In this document: in pieces, positions 45,514 to 53,663 of the stretch | Position numbering within the stretch: position 1 is the first letter of the stretch | Layout: each line of letters starts with the position of its first letter | Assembly (NCBI GenBank): GCA_020443425.1 | Contig: JAGRIE010000004.1 | Location: forward strand, 1 to 64,000 | Direction of reading: 5' to 3' | Source: Halioglobus sp. | GTDB taxonomy: Bacteria; Pseudomonadota; Gammaproteobacteria; Pseudomonadales; Halieaceae | Length of the DNA: 64,000 nucleotides | The notes under the pieces: generated by a model | Told to the model about the DNA's origin: nothing | What the model saw: the letters and a program-made list of their open reading frames with translations, nothing else | Database searches by the model: none | Position numbers and translations under genes: made by a program

Positions 45514-46434
45514 TCAGGTGCTGTACAACGCCTCAAGCGCACTGGCCAAAGCGGCCGGATCAGCGACTCTCTGCACCCGGCCGCTGTCTATCGCCGCCTG
45601 CGGCATCGCCGGACACACCGCGCTGTCGGGGGACTGCGCCCAGACGCGGCCACCGGCGGCTTCAAAGACCGGCAGCGCTGCAGCGCCATCATTGCCCATA
45701 CCACTGAACACGATGACGCCCGGGGACGGCAATTGCGCTGCACTCAGAATCACCAGCAGTTCATTGATGTCTGGGGTGTGCGGACCCGTCCACTCCTCGC
45801 GCGTGCTCGACAGTCGCCCGAAGGCTGTGATCGCCACCTTGTGGCGCGGCGGAATCATCACCAGCCGGGCGGGCTGCAGTGTTTGTACACCGTCGGCGAT
45901 GCACAGCGTGAACTGGCTGTTCTGCACCGTAAAGTTGTGCAGCAAATGCTGCTGAGCCGGATCCAGGTGCTGGGCGTACAGAAAGGCCACCGGCGGTGGC
46001 TGCGCAAAACTGTTGAGAAAAGACTGTATCGCTGTTGTGGCACCGGCAGAACCCGCCAGCAACCAGACACCACGAATCTCCGACCAGCGATCGATGGCGT
46101 TGCATTGGGCGGCTGTCACGCCACTCGACAGGGCCATACCCAACTGTGTCAACAGGCCCTCCACCCAGCCACGGATGCCGGCAGCGGTCTGCGCCATGGG
46201 GATATTGTCCGCCGGCAGCAGAAAGCGGCCGGTGGGCAGCAGCAATTCCAACACATCCTCGGCCCTGGCATCGAATATCCACGCATCCACGATCTCGCGC
46301 GCAATCAGTGTGCGCACCCGCTCGAGACTGGCGGCGACATGCACCTCGTATCCGGCCTGTGACAGCGCCGCAACCACGGCGTCACGGGCGCCGCCTGACA
46401 GCACCAGGCCGATGTTCAGGGCCTGGTCAGGCAC
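45514..46434 (-). CDS. CheB-type methylesterase (ChpB-like) with receiver-like N-terminus
   Basis: The 306-aa protein has the CheB catalytic domain with the Ser129 (LLAGSAGATTA), His156 (YAQHLDPAQQ) and Asp249 (FSGMGNDGAAALP) triad, and would remove methyl groups from the transducer. The N-terminal 110 residues have a receiver-like strand/helix pattern (IGLVLSGGARDAVVAALSQA, VDAWIFDARAED). They lack the acidic pair and the switch Lys, so phosphorylation is unlikely. It overlaps the upstream 206-aa gene by 8 bases and precedes the receiver operon, whereas chpB follows chpA in Pseudomonas. Confidence 0.88.
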   Translation of the reverse strand: MPDQALNIGLVLSGGARDAVVAALSQAGYEVHVAASLERVRTLIAREIVDAWIFDARAEDVLELLLPTGRFLLPADNIPMAQTAAGIRGWVEGLLTQLGMALSSGVTAAQCNAIDRWSEIRGVWLLAGSAGATTAIQSFLNSFAQPPPVAFLYAQHLDPAQQHLLHNFTVQNSQFTLCIADGVQTLQPARLVMIPPRHKVAITAFGRLSSTREEWTGPHTPDINELLVILSAAQLPSPGVIVFSGMGNDGAAALPVFEAAGGRVWAQSPDSAVCPAMPQAAIDSGRVQRVADPAALASALEALYST

Positions 46435-47047
46435 CCGGGAACATCACGCTCTTGAAGGGTTCCAGATGCCCGGACTGAAAATCACGCAGCTCGTAGATAT
46501 TGAATTTGTGCATCAGGGTCAGGCAGCGCTGGAACACCTGGTCGGCCTCGTAGGCCGAGGGTGGGATACCGTATTCATCGGTGATCTGGGCAAAAATGGT
46601 GGAGGCGATCTCACGGCGTGTCTGGTCCTCGCGATACAGCGCCTGGTTGACCGGTGACGACACAATCGGTGAGCCGTAGACAAGAAACGCCTCCCAGCGC
46701 CGCACATCCTGCCCCTGGTCCAGTTGCGCGACAAGGAATGTCACCATATTGTGCAGATCGATACGCGGCGGCAGGACATCCTTCTGCAGCCACTTGCGCA
46801 CATCCGCCTCACGCCAGTCGCGGTTGATTCCCAGCACACTGATCACGCGCCCCTCGGTCTGCGGCGGCGCGGCGCCCGCGAGATCCCACAACATATTCAG
46901 GCGCGCCGAAAATCCCAGGCTGACGGGCAACTCATCCACGCGGCCCTGTTCAAACTCACGCGCGTAATCCTCGACGGTTTTGCCACTGCGCTGCGCGCCG
47001 CCGGTCGATCTCGCCGGTGAACCCTCGTTTGTCCGCTTTCCCGCCAT
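46427..47047 (-). CDS. Hypothetical protein, 206 aa, coupled to the CheB-like gene
   Basis: I do not recognise this protein. It has a basic, disordered first 25 residues, then a helical soluble domain (VEDYAREFEQGRVDELPVSL, RIDLHNMVTFLVAQLDQGQD). There is no signal peptide or membrane segment. The ATG follows AAGGGGAT. It lies 13 bases after the PAS/AAA+ gene and overlaps the CheB-like gene by 8 bases, so the three are one transcript. A regulatory or structural link to the chemosensory system is inferred from position. Confidence 0.75.
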   Translation of the reverse strand: MAGKRTNEGSPARSTGGAQRSGKTVEDYAREFEQGRVDELPVSLGFSARLNMLWDLAGAAPPQTEGRVISVLGINRDWREADVRKWLQKDVLPPRIDLHNMVTFLVAQLDQGQDVRRWEAFLVYGSPIVSSPVNQALYREDQTRREIASTIFAQITDEYGIPPSAYEADQVFQRCLTLMHKFNIYELRDFQSGHLEPFKSVMFPGA

Positions 47048-47060
47048 CGCTAATCCCCTT

Positions 47061-49223
47061 TCAGTTGTTCCCGGTCTCGCGGCAGCGCTTCAGGTAGGTC
47101 GGCGTGGACACACCCATGATGCGCGCGCGCGCCGCTGACCCGAGCGCACCACCCTGCTCGTTCACATGCGCCATGAGTTGGTCTGCCAGCAGTGTCAATG
47201 GAGACACCTCCAGCTGCGGTGACTCCCGGACCCACTCCCGCAACAGGCGGTGTGGTTTCTGCCACAATGCACTGCCACTGCGCTCGTCCTCGCGCGCGGC
47301 AATTTTCGGCAGCCAACGGCTGATATTCCGTGGTTTGGTGTGCAGGAACTCCCCTGTCTGCCGCAGGTCGCCGCGGTACCGATCCAGCGCCGCAAGCACC
47401 AGTTCGTCCTCCAGCCAGGTGCCCAGAGGCTTGGTCATGTCCAGGGCGAGCAAACTGTGTACGGCCTCACCCAGTGCGACATTCAGCGCTTCCGATGCGG
47501 AGGGTACATAGGTTGCGTCTTCACGGTCCTCGGCCGTCGCCGTGGCCAGAAACGGCTTCGGCTCGGGCTGGTACGGCACGCCGTCGGGATTGATCCCGGT
47601 GAACAGGCCGAGATCGACCGGAGTCAGCCAATCCTTGTCCGTTTTTTCCACCGCATCGTGAATCACCTGGCGCATTTCGCTGATATTGCCGGGCCAGTCA
47701 TACAACAGCATCGCCTGCTCGGCGTCGGGGGTAAAGCCCTTCATATCCCGGTCACGGGATATGCCCTCCTGCCCGAGAATCTTGTGCGCCCAGCGCAACA
47801 CCGCCTGCTTGCGATCCTTGATCGGCGGCACATTGATCGGATAACCGGCAAAGACGCTTGCCAGCGGCGCCGCCAGCTGGCCGCGACGGATCAGGACCTC
47901 CAGTTTCTCGGGAAACAGCGCAATCAGCTTGAGCTGGGGCAGGTAGCGCGGCGGACTGACATCGGCCAGCGTGCGGGTGCTGATCTGCCGGGCCAGTTTC
48001 AGCTGCACCTCCGCGTGCATCAGGTGCGGCGATTTGAACACCAGCGTTTTGCCCTCGCCCTGCGACAACTCGCGGGCAATGCGTGTATGCGCCGCATTGC
48101 GGTTGCGAAACTCGCGACAGTCGATGGCGACAAGCATATCGCCGGCAGCGCCGGTCTGCTCATGGATAACCCGCGCGACATACATCTTCCCGGTGCCGGC
48201 CGGGCCGATAATCGCCACTGGCACATCCAGTTGCGACAGGAAAATGGCCTGGTCGACCGCGCCCTCCATATTGTCGACCACATAGCCTTCAATGTCTTTC
48301 TCGATGGGCGCGACCGGGGGCGCGGCTTTCTTCAGGGTCGGCCTGGTCGGCGCCGCATCGCGCGCCCCACTGGCCGGCAGTTTGGGAGACACCGGGGGGC
48401 AGGGCTCACTGAAAATGCCAGCGCGATTCAGCTGCGTGCCGGTAATGCGCTTGTGATCGTCCTCCGAGGCCGCGCGAATCGGCTCCGCGCCGCCGACACT
48501 CTGCGCCTGCAACAGCGCATTGTTCGCCGCCACCAGTGTGGCCAGCGCACTGTCACCGCGACCGCCGTGGGCGAGGCCGACACAGATGCGGGCACCCGCA
48601 GTCACCGTACCCGGCAGTGTATGCTGGCGGCGGAGATGGGACAGCACGGCGCGGCAGATATCACGCGCGCCTTCGATACCCACATCCCGCAGCGTGATCA
48701 GTATAGAGTTTGCCATGGGCTGACTGACGCTGTCGCCGCTGCGCACGATTTCCAGCAGGCTGTCGTGGATATCCGCCATCAGTTGCGCGGCGTCAGCGGC
48801 GCCCCAGTGGGCGTCATAACAGAGCTGGTCAATGCCCAGCACGGCCAGTGTATCGGAGGGCGTAAAAGCGGCGGGGCCGCACAGCGGGCTGTCCTCGAAC
48901 CATTGCCACAACAGCAGCCGATAGACCCGGCGCGGGCTGGCCGACCCGGCGGGCAGCAATACCCCGCCAACCGCAATTTCTTGAGCGCCGGGTGGGCGCA
49001 GGACCAGCGGCGGCAACATCACGCGCCGCCCCGCCTGCAGCGCGTGCGTCAGGACATTGTGTGAGATGGCATCGCCGACAATGACGCGGTTCCAGGGCTC
49101 GCCTGCGAGGCTGGCTGGCGTCCCCCCGAGCAGTCGCGCCGCAGCGTCATTGCAATCAAGGATTTCACCGCTGTCGGCGTCAATCGAGAAGCACGCCTCG
49201 CTCAATTCATCGGACCCGGTCAT
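47061..49223 (-). CDS. PAS / GGDEF-like / degenerate sigma54-type AAA+ / Fis-HTH protein
   Basis: The 720-aa protein has a PAS-like domain (about residues 10-60) and a GGDEF-fold region (about 125-245) whose signature site reads PMANSI, so no cyclase activity is expected. A low-complexity linker follows, then an NtrC-type AAA+ domain with Walker A GPAGTGKM (340-347), and Fis-type helix-turn-helix motifs at the end (RQTGEFLHTKPRNISRWL and SAARARIMGVSTPTYLKRC). The GAFTGA loop needed to contact sigma54 is absent, and the Walker B region reads KTLVFKSPH, without the acidic pair. It is thus unlikely to be a standard sigma54 activator. The ATG at 49223 is preferred to a TTG two codons earlier. Confidence 0.85.
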   Translation of the reverse strand: MTGSDELSEACFSIDADSGEILDCNDAAARLLGGTPASLAGEPWNRVIVGDAISHNVLTHALQAGRRVMLPPLVLRPPGAQEIAVGGVLLPAGSASPRRVYRLLLWQWFEDSPLCGPAAFTPSDTLAVLGIDQLCYDAHWGAADAAQLMADIHDSLLEIVRSGDSVSQPMANSILITLRDVGIEGARDICRAVLSHLRRQHTLPGTVTAGARICVGLAHGGRGDSALATLVAANNALLQAQSVGGAEPIRAASEDDHKRITGTQLNRAGIFSEPCPPVSPKLPASGARDAAPTRPTLKKAAPPVAPIEKDIEGYVVDNMEGAVDQAIFLSQLDVPVAIIGPAGTGKMYVARVIHEQTGAAGDMLVAIDCREFRNRNAAHTRIARELSQGEGKTLVFKSPHLMHAEVQLKLARQISTRTLADVSPPRYLPQLKLIALFPEKLEVLIRRGQLAAPLASVFAGYPINVPPIKDRKQAVLRWAHKILGQEGISRDRDMKGFTPDAEQAMLLYDWPGNISEMRQVIHDAVEKTDKDWLTPVDLGLFTGINPDGVPYQPEPKPFLATATAEDREDATYVPSASEALNVALGEAVHSLLALDMTKPLGTWLEDELVLAALDRYRGDLRQTGEFLHTKPRNISRWLPKIAAREDERSGSALWQKPHRLLREWVRESPQLEVSPLTLLADQLMAHVNEQGGALGSAARARIMGVSTPTYLKRCRETGNN

Positions 49224-49259
49224 CGTCAACTACAGGTAACAGGGGCACGCCGCACCGCC

Positions 49260-50240
49260 CTACTCCGTCGCTGGCGCCGCCAGGTCCGGCTCGGCAAACT
49301 GGCGCATTACGTAGTCCACACGGTGTTCGGTGCGGAACCGCCGGTTCACCGTCATGTTTTCGATATGGCGCAGACGCGGCAGCAGACCCCGCCCGTTGGT
49401 AATCTGGATGGCCAGGCCGGGCCGGGCGTTGAGTTCCAGCAGCTGCGGCCCGGCGAACTTGTCCAGCACGATATCAGTGCCGATGTAGCCCAGGCCAGTC
49501 ATGTCATAGCACTGCGAGGACAGCAGCAGGATATCCCGCCAACCGGCGATATGGATATCGCTCAGCGGGCGACCGGTGTCCGGGTGCAGCTTGATCGGTC
49601 GACCGAATTGCGCGGCATTGAGACAGCGCCCGGTATCCAGGGCCAGCCCCACGCCAACGGCTCCCTGGTGCAGGTTGGCCTTGCCATCGGAAGCGGCCGT
49701 GGCGAGTCGCAGCATCGCCATCACTGGGTAGCCGCGGAACACGATAATGCGGATATCGGGTACGCCTTCATGGGAATAGCCGGCGAAACAATCATCGAAG
49801 GCGATAAGATCCTCGATGATCGCCACATCGGCGGTGCCACCCAGCGAATACAAACCGGCGAGAATATTGCTCATATGACGGCGGATATCGGCGATATCCA
49901 TCAGCGCGCCCGAGCTGCGCACAAATTTGTCGCCCTGGCGGCCAGTGATGACGAGTATGCCCTTGCCGCCCGAGCCCTTGGCCGGCTTGAGCGCGAAACT
50001 CTCGAGGTCCGCCAGTTCGCGTTCGATGTGACTGATCTCGTGCTGCTCGCGCACCACAAACTTCAGTGCCGGGGTCGGCACATCGTACTCCTGCGCCAGC
50101 AACTTCGTCTTCAGCTTGTTGTCGACCAGCGGAAACAGCTTGCGCTGGTTGTAGCGATTGATGAAATCGACATTGCGGCAGTTCATGCCCAGCATGCCGA
50201 ATTCCTTCAGGCGCCTGACTGAAACCCACGCTTTTGTCAT
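49260..50240 (-). CDS. RimK-like ATP-grasp ligase (alpha-L-glutamate ligase-like protein)
   Basis: The 326-aa protein has an ATP-grasp fold with ATP-binding FALKPAKGSGGKGILVI (about residues 102-118), IRIIVFRGYPVMAML and the metal-binding LLELNARPGLAIQ near 270-282. Such enzymes join an amino acid to a carboxylate through an acyl-phosphate. The start overlaps the membrane transglutaminase-like gene by 4 bases. With that gene and the retropepsin-like lipoprotein it forms a recurrent three-gene cassette known in Proteobacteria from comparative genomics; the substrate is not known to me. Confidence 0.9.
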   Translation of the reverse strand: MTKAWVSVRRLKEFGMLGMNCRNVDFINRYNQRKLFPLVDNKLKTKLLAQEYDVPTPALKFVVREQHEISHIERELADLESFALKPAKGSGGKGILVITGRQGDKFVRSSGALMDIADIRRHMSNILAGLYSLGGTADVAIIEDLIAFDDCFAGYSHEGVPDIRIIVFRGYPVMAMLRLATAASDGKANLHQGAVGVGLALDTGRCLNAAQFGRPIKLHPDTGRPLSDIHIAGWRDILLLSSQCYDMTGLGYIGTDIVLDKFAGPQLLELNARPGLAIQITNGRGLLPRLRHIENMTVNRRFRTEHRVDYVMRQFAEPDLAAPATE

Positions 50241-51757
50241 CCGAGATCATCCATCGAGCGGAAACGGCGCAGTTCCGACAGCTTGTACCCCGTGTACTGC
50301 CCCATCGCCAGGATCGAAGCCAACAGCACAAGATTGAGTTCGGGGAAGTTGAACGTCAGGTGCACAAAAATAGGGGTCTGCATCAGCAGGTATGCGAAGA
50401 CCGCGACCAACAGGCTGCCACCGCCCTGCCGCAACACCTCACTGGGACCGTCCTCCTCCCACAGTATCGACATCCGCTCTATCGTCCAGGCGATGATGAT
50501 CATCGGGAAGAAGGTGATCGTCATACCGGTGCTGTAACCCAGCTGGTACCCGATAATACTGAATGCCGAGATCATGAAGATCACCAGCACAATCAAGGTC
50601 GCAATCCGTGACACCAGCAGCAGGTTGAGTCGCGACAGATAACTGCGCAACGCGAGACCCGCGGCTACCACCAGCACAAAACTGATCAGGCCCGCCACCA
50701 GCGACGTCTGCAGGAACGCCAGCGCGATCAGCACCGGCATGAAAGTGCCCGAGGTCTTGAGGCCAATAATGACGCGCATGAACACCACCACCGCCGCCCC
50801 CAGCGGCAGCAGCAACAACAGCTTGAACATGCTCTGCTCTTCAATCGGCAGGTGCTGGACACCCAGCCGGGTGAATACGCTCTCGCTGTTCTTTACCTGT
50901 GCCAACTGCAGCGCAGGCACGGTCTGCCGGATCATCGAGAAGTGTACGCGCGAATTCTTGCCACCGGTGACATCCAGCACTGAAACACCGCCGCGATGCC
51001 ACAGCAGCAGGTTCGGCGGTACGCCGAATTCACCGGTGACCGGGTTGACCAGCAGCCACTTCTCCCCGGTGTAGATCTCCACCATAGGGGTCAGGGTCTG
51101 GCGCCGCCTGGCATCCTCCAGATAGAGCCCCATCACAGAGCGTGTCGCGATACCGGCGCGGTCCAGCAACAGCATCAACAGGTCAGCCTGGTCCGAGGTG
51201 TTGGAGCGCAGCAGCGCCGTGTTCTGGGAGCCGGGGCTATTGAGCAGCTTGACCAGTTCCCGTGTCAGGCTCTGGGGGGAGCTGGACTTTTCACGGGCGA
51301 GATCGAGCACTTCGCCGGCGGCCAGCTCCTGTGCCTCCTCCCAGTAGTCCGGTCGCACCTCGCCAATACCAGGGTCGTCGGCAGTATCGGCGGTGTCGCT
51401 ACCGGTCTCGACCAGCTGCGCCTTGTAGTACAGCGATTGCCCACCCTCTGCCGCGCGCTTGGTCCACTCGGCACGCCGGTTGCCGTTCTCGGTCAGGATG
51501 GCGAAGCCATAGCCCGGTGAGGCGGCCTGCTCCTCGTACACTTCAAACCCTGGCATCCGGGCATCCGGCAGACTCAGGTTGGCCGTGACCGGCCCCCCGT
51601 CCGCCTCAAAGTCGACCCGCGCCTCGACCAGCCACACCGACTGCTCCTGTCCGGGCAGGAACGGGATACCGGTAGCGAAATGCCGCAGCACCGCTATCAC
51701 GATACCGCTCAGCGCCATCAGAATGAGGATGCTGAAAAACGTCCGCTTCTGGTTCAC
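50237..51757 (-). CDS. Inactive transglutaminase-like domain fused to multi-pass membrane domain
   Basis: The 506-aa protein has an N-terminal membrane anchor (residues about 8-25) and an extracytoplasmic region of about 290 residues with a transglutaminase-like segment (TSDQADLLMLLLDRAGIATR, then WLLVNPVTGEFG). The expected catalytic Cys of transglutaminases is replaced, because no Cys is present in this segment, hence inactive. The last 190 residues have about seven hydrophobic helices. It starts with GTG and overlaps genes on both sides by 4 bases. It probably scaffolds a complex that links the cytoplasmic ligase and the periplasmic protease. Confidence 0.88.
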   Translation of the reverse strand: MNQKRTFFSILILMALSGIVIAVLRHFATGIPFLPGQEQSVWLVEARVDFEADGGPVTANLSLPDARMPGFEVYEEQAASPGYGFAILTENGNRRAEWTKRAAEGGQSLYYKAQLVETGSDTADTADDPGIGEVRPDYWEEAQELAAGEVLDLAREKSSSPQSLTRELVKLLNSPGSQNTALLRSNTSDQADLLMLLLDRAGIATRSVMGLYLEDARRRQTLTPMVEIYTGEKWLLVNPVTGEFGVPPNLLLWHRGGVSVLDVTGGKNSRVHFSMIRQTVPALQLAQVKNSESVFTRLGVQHLPIEEQSMFKLLLLLPLGAAVVVFMRVIIGLKTSGTFMPVLIALAFLQTSLVAGLISFVLVVAAGLALRSYLSRLNLLLVSRIATLIVLVIFMISAFSIIGYQLGYSTGMTITFFPMIIIAWTIERMSILWEEDGPSEVLRQGGGSLLVAVFAYLLMQTPIFVHLTFNFPELNLVLLASILAMGQYTGYKLSELRRFRSMDDLG

Positions 51758-52521
51758 TCTTTGTCTCCAGTGCTGACCGGTGTTTTCTCAGCTGTCGGGT
51801 AGGGTGCGATATTCTTCTTGCTGACATCCACAACCATGACGTCCTTGAGGATACTGCGGCCGATTTTTACCTGGTAGGTGGAATGCTTGCGATTGCTGAG
51901 GCCGAATTCCGCAGTCTGCTCGTTCTGGCCTATCGCAATGCCCATCTTGACCACTGGGCGCCGCGTCAGTTTGTCCGAGCCGACCTTCTGGATGCCGATG
52001 GTGCGCACCAGGCGGCGCTCCAGCACCTCCGGCTGGCCGGTTTCAGGGTTGGCGATGGAGAAACGCACCCAGGGCTTGCCATCCCGCTCAAACTCTTCGA
52101 TATCCTGTGCATCCAGCGAGGCGGTCGCCACGCCGGTGTCAATTCTGGCCGTCAGTGCCAGCCCCAACTCGGGAAACCACACCTGCTCCAATCCACCCAC
52201 CAACATTTTGCTGTAGGTTTCCGGTACCGCCGGACAGGCAACCGTCTCCGGACACTCTTTCACCTCGTCCTCGCTCAGGGCCTGTTTCAGGCGCGTGTTC
52301 AGGGCCAGCAGGTTTTGCTCCTGCTTCTCCAGTTGACGCTGCTGCGCCTGGAGCTGGGCCGTCGCCGACGCCTGGTTCGCCAGTGATTTATCCAGCTGCG
52401 AGACCACCAGGTCGAGACGCGAATCCTGTGCTTTTTCCTGTTGCGGCTGGGCGACACAGGCCGCCAAAAGCGGAAGCAGCGCAGTCGCCAGTATCAGTAC
52501 AGGTTTATTCCGATTTATCAT
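51754..52521 (-). CDS. Lipoprotein with retropepsin-like aspartic protease domain
   Basis: The 255-aa protein has a lipoprotein signal peptide with lipobox LAAC (Cys22) and a coiled-coil segment (about residues 35-85). The C-terminal domain of about 150 residues contains the retropepsin-type active site Asp128-Thr-Gly in LTARIDTGVATASL. One DTG per chain is normal for dimeric retropepsins. Two further Cys (90 and 96) may pair in the periplasm. It is the first gene of the cassette with the inactive transglutaminase and ATP-grasp genes, which it overlaps. Confidence 0.88.
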   Translation of the reverse strand: MINRNKPVLILATALLPLLAACVAQPQQEKAQDSRLDLVVSQLDKSLANQASATAQLQAQQRQLEKQEQNLLALNTRLKQALSEDEVKECPETVACPAVPETYSKMLVGGLEQVWFPELGLALTARIDTGVATASLDAQDIEEFERDGKPWVRFSIANPETGQPEVLERRLVRTIGIQKVGSDKLTRRPVVKMGIAIGQNEQTAEFGLSNRKHSTYQVKIGRSILKDVMVVDVSKKNIAPYPTAEKTPVSTGDKE

Positions 52522-52858
52522 AAAGACCCAAGTTTAACCGTGCTTTCATTATTTGAAGACGCAACTCTAGCGAGCGCGACCCATAAAGTAAATTACCGGT
52601 ACGGGTCGCCCTGGCAGGGCGACCGTCACCACATTGACCGCCCGCCGGTGCAGCGCCTCGACCCCGACACCCGGTGCGAGGACAGCGTCTGCGCCCCCGG
52701 ATCCCAGCTGCGCCGGGTTCCGCTGCACAATACGCCACACCGCTATGCTGCGCTGCAATCGATCCTGATAAATAATCCCCATTTCCGCCGGCCAGCCCTG
52801 CTCCGGTGACGTTTCACCGGGTTCGGCGGCACGCGCAGCCCGATAGGGCACTGCGCTG
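52522..52858. other. Intergenic region without confident gene
   Basis: This 337-base gap lies between the retropepsin-like lipoprotein gene and the DsbA-family gene, both on the reverse strand. It contains an open reverse-strand frame of 94 codons (52567-52851), eight bases after the DsbA-family stop, without convincing ribosome site or recognisable protein features. The promoter of the three-gene cassette should lie near 52530-52580, which is AT-richer. Confidence 0.5.
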
Positions 52859-53539
52859 TCAGGTCTGCGCCCGGGACTGGATTTTCTTCAGCAGACGCAA
52901 GAACGCCTCTGCCTCCTGGGCACCGGGGACGAGGTACTGGTGTTGAAATCGGAACGTCGGCACCGCGTAAACATCCTGCTGCAACCAGTACCGCTGCTCC
53001 TCCCGCACCGCCGCTGCATAGCGCTGGTCCGCCAGTACAGCGGCCGCCTCCATGCCATCCAGGCCAACCCGCTGCGCCACCGCTGACAAGATCGCCGGCG
53101 CATTGACATCCTCCCGGCGAGTGAAAAAAGATTCAAACAGCGCCAGCTTGAGCTCTGTCTGGCGCCCCTGTGTCGCAGCCCAGTGCAGCAGTTGGTGCGC
53201 GCGGAAGGTGTTCACCATGCGCATCCCCTCAAAGTAGTCGAAGGTGAAACCCAGCGCATCGCCGAGCGCCGTCATACGCGCCCTGGCGGCCCGGCTCTGC
53301 TCTGGCGTGGTGCCATACTTCTGCGCCAGGTGTTCGCGCAACTCCTGTCCCTCCATCGGCATCCCGGGGTTCAACTCGAACGGGTGCCAGCGCAGGGTCA
53401 CGTCAAACTGCGCGGGCACTGTCGCCAGCGCTTTCATCAGTTGCTTGTAGCCGATGATGCACCAGGGGCAGACAACATCGGACACGATATCCACATGCAG
53501 TGGTACTGGCGCTGATTCCGGCTGACCCTGTTGTGACAT
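52859..53539 (-). CDS. DsbA-family oxidoreductase (FrnE-like)
   Basis: The 226-aa cytoplasmic thioredoxin-fold protein has the active-site CPWC (Cys24-Cys27) in DIVSDVVCPWCIIG and the cis-Pro segment VYAVPTFRF near residue 190. It matches the FrnE/2-hydroxychromene-2-carboxylate isomerase-like DsbA group, thought to act as a thiol-disulfide oxidoreductase. The ATG at 53539 follows GGAGGGAG; the upstream in-frame extension overlaps the divergent promoter region and is not used. It has no signal peptide. Confidence 0.92.
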   Translation of the reverse strand: MSQQGQPESAPVPLHVDIVSDVVCPWCIIGYKQLMKALATVPAQFDVTLRWHPFELNPGMPMEGQELREHLAQKYGTTPEQSRAARARMTALGDALGFTFDYFEGMRMVNTFRAHQLLHWAATQGRQTELKLALFESFFTRREDVNAPAILSAVAQRVGLDGMEAAAVLADQRYAAAVREEQRYWLQQDVYAVPTFRFQHQYLVPGAQEAEAFLRLLKKIQSRAQT

Positions 53540-53663
53540 ACTCCCTCCGACATTTGCAGTGCACCCTGCTATCATAGGGCCATCGCGCACTGCAGGCGAG
53601 ACGTGGTTCGTCCAGTGCCCGCTCGCGGTCCCGCTCCTCGGCAAACACCTCAGGGGAAAATCA

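Noticed and set aside
47250-49064. 604-codon forward open frame opposite the PAS/AAA+ gene
   Set aside because: It mirrors a well-supported reverse gene, has Arg/His/Gln-rich composition typical of antisense frames in GC-rich DNA, and shows no domain.
52567-52851. 94-codon reverse frame after the DsbA-family gene
   Set aside because: No convincing ribosome site or recognisable feature and composition fits chance; described only as part of the intergenic region.
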